Source: Christensenellaceae bacterium (GTDB lineage: Bacteria > Bacillota > Clostridia > Christensenellales > Christensenellaceae). Taken from it: a stretch of 64,000 nucleotides of DNA. The stretch is taken from assembly GCA_022846035.1 (NCBI GenBank), contig AP025580.1:186001-250000 (forward strand). The letters run 5' to 3'. Below are positions 59,370-64,000 of this stretch, piece by piece; positions within the stretch are counted from its first letter, which is position 1, and every line of letters begins with the position of its first letter. Both the position numbers and the translations under genes were made by a program. The notes under the pieces are model-generated. The model had not been told where the DNA came from. It ran no database searches and saw only the letters and a program-made list of their open reading frames with translations.

Positions 59370-60041
59370 TCAGTCCCCGATTTTCATAGCGACGACGCGG
59401 CAGGGCGCGCCGCCGAACCCTTGCAGCTTTAAAGGAAAGGCGACTACGTACCATTCGCTTTCCTCAAGAAGCTCGTCGTCCATGTAAACCTCTTCTACAA
59501 TGACGACGCTGCTTGACAGCAGTACCTCATGCGGGGGACGGCCCGTGCCCTCCGGCCAGCCGCCTGCGCTCATACCGTCGATACAAATTGTTTTAACGCC
59601 GTGATCGACGAGCCATTGCGCGCCGTCACGGGTGATATAAGGCCATTCGTACATATATTCAGCGGTCATGGCGCGTTTTTCGCCCCAGCCTGTATATAGC
59701 AATGCAATATCGCCCTGATGAAGCAAGTCCGCAAACGGCTCAAGCTGCTTAGCGCCGATAGAAGAAGAATCCATATCTTTTAAATTGATGACAACGCCCC
59801 TGCCCTGGAAACTGAAGAGATCCATCTGGTCTACTGTTTTTCCGTCCGGAAAAAAGTGGCGGGGAGCGTCCAGGTGCGTACCGGTGTGACTGTTGAAATC
59901 GATACGCTCCGCCAAAAAACCATGCGTTACATGCTGCGCTTCATAATTTACGTTGGTGGGCAGATAGGTCGGCCATGCAGGACAGTTATGGAAGATAGGC
60001 TGACTCAAATCAAGGATTTTGGTTACATTAGGCATTTTCAT
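59370..60041 (-). CDS. Cyclase-family (kynurenine formamidase-like) metal hydrolase
   Basis: A 223-residue protein of the cyclase/formamidase family. The metal signature HTGTHLDAPRHF is present (HxGTHxDxPxH), with LDLSQPIFHNCPAWPTYLPT at the start and LLYTGWGEKRA and ICIDGMSAGGWPEG further on. Members hydrolyse amides, esters or lactone-like bonds. The ATG at 60041 is taken for the conserved start (MKMPNVTKILDL) with GAAAGGTTGG upstream; the longer upstream reading is not conserved. In the operon it could open a lactone or ester of the imported compound, which is an inference. Confidence 0.82.
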   Translation of the reverse strand: MKMPNVTKILDLSQPIFHNCPAWPTYLPTNVNYEAQHVTHGFLAERIDFNSHTGTHLDAPRHFFPDGKTVDQMDLFSFQGRGVVINLKDMDSSSIGAKQLEPFADLLHQGDIALLYTGWGEKRAMTAEYMYEWPYITRDGAQWLVDHGVKTICIDGMSAGGWPEGTGRPPHEVLLSSSVVIVEEVYMDDELLEESEWYVVAFPLKLQGFGGAPCRVVAMKIGD

Positions 60042-60112
60042 TTGTTGTTTCCAACCTTTCGTCTGAAACGGCCGCGCCGCAGATGCGCTGGCCAGGTGCT
60101 TTGTAATAAGAA

Positions 60113-60138
60113 GGGAAGGCATACCCCCTATGCCTCCC
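60113..60138 (-). terminator. Hairpin downstream of the substrate-binding protein gene
   Basis: Arms of 10-11 bases (GGGAAGGCATA and TATGCCTCCC, one G-U pair) without a full T-run, between the binding protein and the cyclase gene. It probably lowers downstream expression or stabilises the binding-protein message. Confidence 0.55.
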
Positions 60139-60163
60139 CCTCATCAACATATATCGGTTTAGC

Positions 60164-61225
60164 TTATGAATTTACAGGGCAAACATTGGCAACGATTTCA
60201 TCGATCTGGTCGTTTACCGTATCCTTGGTCAGGAGCAGGACCTCAACCGGAGTTTCTTTCGGAACGTCTTCGCCATTCCAGAAAGCGATCAGGGCATTGA
60301 CTGCTTCGCGCCCCATCTGGATCGGCTGCTGCGCGCCGCAAACGAGGATCTTGCCATCTTTTAAGTAATCAATGATGTCCGGATCGCCGTCGAAGCAGGC
60401 AACGAGGACTTTGTCGCTCATGCCGAGCTCGTCAAGAGCTTTTACGATACCCAGTGTGGCCTGGGAATGGTGAGACCAAATCGCCATCAGGTCAGGATTT
60501 GCACTGATGATGTTTTTCGCCTGGCCATACGCTTCGTCCACGGAGAAGTCGCTGCTCTCGAGCACCGTCGTCTTTTTGATTCCGGCTTCGTCAAGGGCTT
60601 TCTGGAAACCTTTCTGGCGGTTCTGGCCGTTGATGCGTGCAAGCGGGATGGTGATTTCGCCGACAACGCCTTCTAAGTTGTTGTCTTTGACGTATTTTGC
60701 GAAATACTGGCCGACTTCATATGCGCCGGCTTCATTCGGCGTAACGATCTGAGTCAGGAATTCGCCGGAGTCCGTACCAACGTCGCAGATCACGACGGGA
60801 ACATTGGATTTTTGCGCTTCTTCCAGAACAGCCGGACATGCCGCGCTGTCCGTAGGAGAGATGATAATCGCATCTGCGCCGGCGGCAATTGCGTTTTGTG
60901 CATTTTTAAGCTGTGTGGACGCTTCGTTGTTGGAGTCGTAAGACGTTACTTCCCAACCCTGTTTCTCGCATATGTCCTTGATACCGTCTTCACAGTAGAC
61001 CCAGAAAGGCGTATTGAAAGAAGGCGCCAGGTAAGCGATCTTTTTTGCGCCGCCTGCGTCGGTCGATGCAGCGGCGGATTCCGAAGAAGCGGGCGCTGCC
61101 GCCGATTCTGAAGCGGCTGGCGCGGAAGCGGACTGTGAAGGGGTTGTTTCAGCGGGCGCGCAGCCGGCGAGGGCGAAAGCAACGACCAATACAACCGCCA
61201 AAATAGTTACTAAAGTCTTTTTCAT
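60164..61225 (-). CDS. Sugar ABC transporter substrate-binding lipoprotein (RbsB-like)
   Basis: A 353-residue exported binding protein of the ribose/galactose type. It has a signal peptide with lipobox ALAGCAP (Cys about residue 22) and a Ser/Ala-rich linker (to about 60). Two periplasmic-binding lobes follow: IAYLAPSFNTPFWVYCEDGI, AIAAGADAIIISPTDSAACP, LMAIWSHHSQATLGIVKALD, VLVACFDGDPDIIDYLKDGK. It captures the sugar, polyol or acid for the permease and ATPase encoded upstream. The start follows AAGGAGGAAC, and a hairpin lies between it and the permease gene. The ligand is unknown. Confidence 0.93.
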   Translation of the reverse strand: MKKTLVTILAVVLVVAFALAGCAPAETTPSQSASAPAASESAAAPASSESAAASTDAGGAKKIAYLAPSFNTPFWVYCEDGIKDICEKQGWEVTSYDSNNEASTQLKNAQNAIAAGADAIIISPTDSAACPAVLEEAQKSNVPVVICDVGTDSGEFLTQIVTPNEAGAYEVGQYFAKYVKDNNLEGVVGEITIPLARINGQNRQKGFQKALDEAGIKKTTVLESSDFSVDEAYGQAKNIISANPDLMAIWSHHSQATLGIVKALDELGMSDKVLVACFDGDPDIIDYLKDGKILVCGAQQPIQMGREAVNALIAFWNGEDVPKETPVEVLLLTKDTVNDQIDEIVANVCPVNS

Positions 61226-61249
61226 TTAAAGTTCCTCCTTTTATTATTA

Positions 61250-61270
61250 TTCCGGTACAGGGTACCGGAA
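61250..61270 (-). promoter_or_regulatory. Hairpin in the leader of the binding-protein gene
   Basis: Perfect 9-base arms TTCCGGTAC/GTACCGGAA with a 3-base loop, about 25 bases upstream of the binding-protein start. It could stabilise the 5' end of the abundant binding-protein message after processing. Confidence 0.6.
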
Positions 61271-61291
61271 AAGAAATCCACATCGCTTAAA

Positions 61292-62296
61292 TCAGGCTAC
61301 GGTAGCTTTCTTCTTTTCACGTATCATGGTGCTGATACTTTCGATAAGCAGGGCCGCAATGATGATGATGCCTACCGTGACAGTCTGCCAGTAAGGGGAC
61401 ACTCCCAGCAGGTCGAGGCCGTTTTTGACAAGTCCCATAAATACAACGCCGATGGCGGTACCGACAAGCGTGCCCTTGCCGCCGGTCATGGCGACACCGC
61501 CAATGACGACTGCGGCCAGGGTATCCATTTCGTAGTTCGCGCCGTACGTCGCGTCAACGCCCATCAGGCGCGAGGACATCAGCAATGCGCCGAGCGCTGC
61601 CATCAGGCCGCTGATCATGTAGGGGTACAGTGTAAACCGCTTTACATTAACACCCGCAAGCCGCGCTGCGCCCGCGTTGCTGCCGATCGCGTAAATATAG
61701 CGTCCGAGCTTCGTATTGTTAAGGCACCATGCCATAACGATAAAGAGTACGACGATGGCGACATAATAAATGCGTACATAAGGGACAACCTCCAATTTGG
61801 CAATCGCGGAGAAGCCGTCTGGAATGTTGGAAACCGAGCGGCCGTTGGAAACGAGGTAAGTAGCGCCGCGCGCAATCATTTGCATGCCCAGCGTACAGAT
61901 AAACGCCGGAATGCGCATGTAGGAAACCAGGAAGCCGTTTAAAGAACCGATGGCAAGACCAATCAGCAGCCCGATCACGATCGCTATCGCAATATTCTGC
62001 GTAGCGGCCATGATCATCGCCATGGACATGGCGGAAATTCCCAGAACGCTGCCGACGGAAAGATCGATACCGCCGGTAAGCATAACGAAAGTTTGGCCGA
62101 TGGAGAGAATCGCGATGATAGCGACCTGCGAGGCGACGTTGCTTAAATTTTGTGCTGTGCGGAAATTTGCCGTCAGGATACACATCAGGATGAAAAATGC
62201 GACCATGATAATGCCCATAGCCAGCTCCGTGCGGTATTTTACGCGAATCACGCCCCACTTCGAAGCGCCCTGATTGGGTAATTGATTTTTGCTCAT
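61292..62296 (-). CDS. Sugar ABC transporter permease (RbsC-like)
   Basis: A 334-residue permease with about ten membrane helices, including YRTELAMGIIMVAFFILMCI, LSIGQTFVMLTGGIDLSVGS, and GLMAALGALLMSSRLMGVDA. The GGIDLSVGS and GGxxMTGGKGTLVGTAIG motifs are typical of the ribose permease family. The ATG at 62296 is separated by one base from the ATPase gene stop (TAATATG) and is taken over a longer reading. It forms the channel with the ATPase upstream and the lipoprotein downstream. Confidence 0.92.
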   Translation of the reverse strand: MSKNQLPNQGASKWGVIRVKYRTELAMGIIMVAFFILMCILTANFRTAQNLSNVASQVAIIAILSIGQTFVMLTGGIDLSVGSVLGISAMSMAMIMAATQNIAIAIVIGLLIGLAIGSLNGFLVSYMRIPAFICTLGMQMIARGATYLVSNGRSVSNIPDGFSAIAKLEVVPYVRIYYVAIVVLFIVMAWCLNNTKLGRYIYAIGSNAGAARLAGVNVKRFTLYPYMISGLMAALGALLMSSRLMGVDATYGANYEMDTLAAVVIGGVAMTGGKGTLVGTAIGVVFMGLVKNGLDLLGVSPYWQTVTVGIIIIAALLIESISTMIREKKKATVA

Positions 62297-62297
62297 A

Positions 62298-63866
62298 TTA
62301 TGATACCTCCACTGAATCCGTTGGATTATGTTCACTCCCCGATGTACCGAAGGAAGCAAAGTTCATGATGTTTTCCTCGAAGAATTCATTTTCTTTGTCG
62401 TTCATATCCGCGACGATTTTCCCGTCCCGCATAATAATGATCCTGTCGCAGATCCCCAGCAGCTCGGGAAGCTCGGAAGAAATGACGATTACGCAAATCC
62501 CCTGCGACACCAGCTTGTGCAAAATATTATAGATTTCAACCTTTGCCGAAATATCGATACCGCGCGTCGGTTCGTCAAGGATAAATACCTTGGGGTCTGT
62601 CAGCAACCATTTGCTCAGCACTACTTTTTGCTGATTGCCGCCCGATAAGCTGCTGACGGCATTGTCGGCGCTGGATACCTTGATGTTCAGATCGCCGATC
62701 ATCCTGTTGCAGTCCTCTCGTTCGGACTTATGCGGCAAAAGCGCTGCTTTTGAATTGGCGGTTTTCGCAAAAGCGGAATTTTGCAGGACACTCATATTGA
62801 GGATCAGGCCTTCCTGCTTGCGGTTTTCCGTCGCCAGCGACAATCCCGCGCGGATCGCGCTCGCGGGGGAGTTTTCCTTGATGGAAACGCCGTCGACCGT
62901 CACCGTTCCGGATTTGCGCGGGTCGGCGCCGAAGATGCAGCGCGCGAGCTGCGTACGGCCTGCCCCGACGAGGCCGGAGAATCCCAATATTTCGCCGGTA
63001 TAAGCTTCGAAAGAAAGGTCTTTGATAAAATTGTAAGTATCGCTTAAGTGCTCGACCTTGAGCATTGCCTTTTTCTCCACGCCTTCCTCGAGGGGAAGCT
63101 TCTCGCCGTAAAATTCTTTGATTTCATGCCCGACCATCGCCTTTACCAGCTTTTGCTCAGTCATTTGCCTCATATCTTCGTTGCCGAGCATCAGAAGACC
63201 GTCGCGCAGTACGGTAATACGGTCGGAAATCTCAAATATTTCACTGAAACGGTGGGAAACGATAACAAGCCCCAGCCCTTGTGATTTGAGACGCCGCATT
63301 ACCTCGAACAGCCGGACGGCTTCGTTGTTTGTGAGGGAAGCCGTCGGCTCGTCGAAAAAGATAATTTTTGAATTATAAGAAACCGCTTTAATGATTTCCA
63401 CGATTTGCTGTTCCGCTACGGAAAGTTCGCTCAGCAGCGTTTCCGGATTGATATGATGCTCCATATCAAACAGGCGCAGCAGTTCGTTCGTGCGTGTGAT
63501 GGCTTCCGCCTTGGAGAAAACGCCTCTTTTGAAAAGCTCGTTGTGCCCTAAAAAAATGTTTTCGTATACCGGCAAATGCGGCATGGAATTAAATTCCTGC
63601 ATCACGATGGAGATACCGTTTGTAATCGCATCCAAAGGCGTATTGATTTCCTTTTCAACGCCTTCGATAAAAATCTTGCCCGAATCGGCCGGCTCAATCC
63701 CGCTTATAAGCTTCGCGAGGGTAGATTTTCCGGCGCCATTTTCCCCCATCAGAGCGTGGACCTCGCCTGCGGTTATGGTAAAATCCACATTGTTGAGGGC
63801 AACAACCGCGCCTGCGCCGTACGTTTTGGTCATTCCGTTTGCCTGAAGCAATGGTGTTATACTCAC
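62298..63866 (-). CDS. Sugar ABC transporter ATP-binding protein, two ATPase domains (RbsA/MglA-like)
   Basis: A 522-residue protein with two tandem ATPase domains. Domain 1: GENGAGKSTLAKLI (Walker A), LSVAEQQIVEIIKA (signature) and IIFFDEPTASLT (Walker B). Domain 2 is divergent at Walker A (GLVGAGRTQLAR), as is usual, with LSGGNQQKVVLSKW and FILDEPTRGIDIS. This is the standard RbsA/MglA design of monosaccharide importers. The start is GTG with AGAGGG upstream. It is the first gene of the third operon. I cannot see a strong promoter in the 134 bases before the window edge. Confidence 0.93.
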   Translation of the reverse strand: MSITPLLQANGMTKTYGAGAVVALNNVDFTITAGEVHALMGENGAGKSTLAKLISGIEPADSGKIFIEGVEKEINTPLDAITNGISIVMQEFNSMPHLPVYENIFLGHNELFKRGVFSKAEAITRTNELLRLFDMEHHINPETLLSELSVAEQQIVEIIKAVSYNSKIIFFDEPTASLTNNEAVRLFEVMRRLKSQGLGLVIVSHRFSEIFEISDRITVLRDGLLMLGNEDMRQMTEQKLVKAMVGHEIKEFYGEKLPLEEGVEKKAMLKVEHLSDTYNFIKDLSFEAYTGEILGFSGLVGAGRTQLARCIFGADPRKSGTVTVDGVSIKENSPASAIRAGLSLATENRKQEGLILNMSVLQNSAFAKTANSKAALLPHKSEREDCNRMIGDLNIKVSSADNAVSSLSGGNQQKVVLSKWLLTDPKVFILDEPTRGIDISAKVEIYNILHKLVSQGICVIVISSELPELLGICDRIIIMRDGKIVADMNDKENEFFEENIMNFASFGTSGSEHNPTDSVEVS

Positions 63867-64000
63867 TTTATCCCTCTTTTCTTTATAGATTACTTATGCA
63901 GTTATGATAGTAAAGACAATGATAGATTAACTTTAAGTATTCAAATAATCTTTAAGCGGTATATAATATGTAATCCTTATTTTGTTATGGAGTCTGGTAC
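63867..64000. other. AT-rich upstream region of the importer operon
   Basis: 134 bases to the window edge, AT-rich, holding no gene. TATAAT-like and TTGAAT-like strings occur but none pair at normal spacing, so the promoter is not called. Operator repeats are not evident. Confidence 0.4.

Overview
The window reads as chromosomal DNA of an anaerobic, mid-GC member of the Clostridia. Support for this: anaerobic NrdDG behind a cobalamin riboswitch, Rex, FloT/NfeD, tandem VanW proteins, strong Shine-Dalgarno sites, TTGACA/TATAAT promoters, and Tn4451-type mobile genes. A Christensenella/Catabacter-like organism is my guess; I cannot prove it from sequence alone.

Layout. 1-6.6 kb: 3' part of kdpA, then kdpB, kdpC and one long ORF that joins the KdpD sensor to a C-terminally truncated KdpE. 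6.7-15.5 kb: an accessory island. Its AT-rich left part carries small hypothetical, membrane and lipoprotein genes and a membrane-bound LuxR-type regulator. Its GC-rich right part is a decayed mobilizable element with an oriT-like structure, a mobC with an amber codon, a relaxase with two frameshifts, tnpW with an ATT start, and a broken large serine recombinase. Decayed XRE and KilA-N genes lie between the two parts. 15.5-18.5 kb: DUF1836-NfeD-flotillin operon from a perfect consensus promoter with a long repeat-containing leader. 18.6-28.6 kb: mostly housekeeping genes: aldo/keto reductase, MmcQ-like, Gfo/Idh/MocA, a tandem pair of zinc-ribbon membrane proteins, rex with its own operator, YjbQ, two VanW proteins, and a stand-alone tuf. 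28.6-32.3 kb: SorC-FGGY kinase operon divergent from an SMP-30 lactonase. 32.4-35.5 kb: nrdDG under a cobalamin riboswitch. 35.5-42.5 kb: ribbon-helix-helix regulator, EFR1 ferredoxin-flavodoxin, TetR, a heterodimeric ABC exporter, and a YbaK-like deacylase.

42.7-64 kb is the most interesting part: three operons forming one carbohydrate-acid catabolic locus. A leftward operon (dihydrolipoyl dehydrogenase, zinc alcohol dehydrogenase, TIM-barrel isomerase/epimerase, 2-hydroxyacid dehydrogenase) is divergent from a rightward operon (fused E1 alpha-beta 2-oxoacid dehydrogenase, LarA-like protein, SDR, E2, GntR, PdxA-like dehydrogenase, DUF1537 kinase). The rightward operon converges on a third, which encodes an RbsABC-type importer, a cyclase-family hydrolase, a second zinc alcohol dehydrogenase and a split transketolase. 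Together they predict import of a sugar, polyol or sugar acid, oxidation or epimerisation, phosphorylation by the DUF1537 kinase, oxidative decarboxylation by PdxA to a triose phosphate, and a dedicated 2-oxoacid dehydrogenase complex producing an acyl-CoA. The substrate is unknown.
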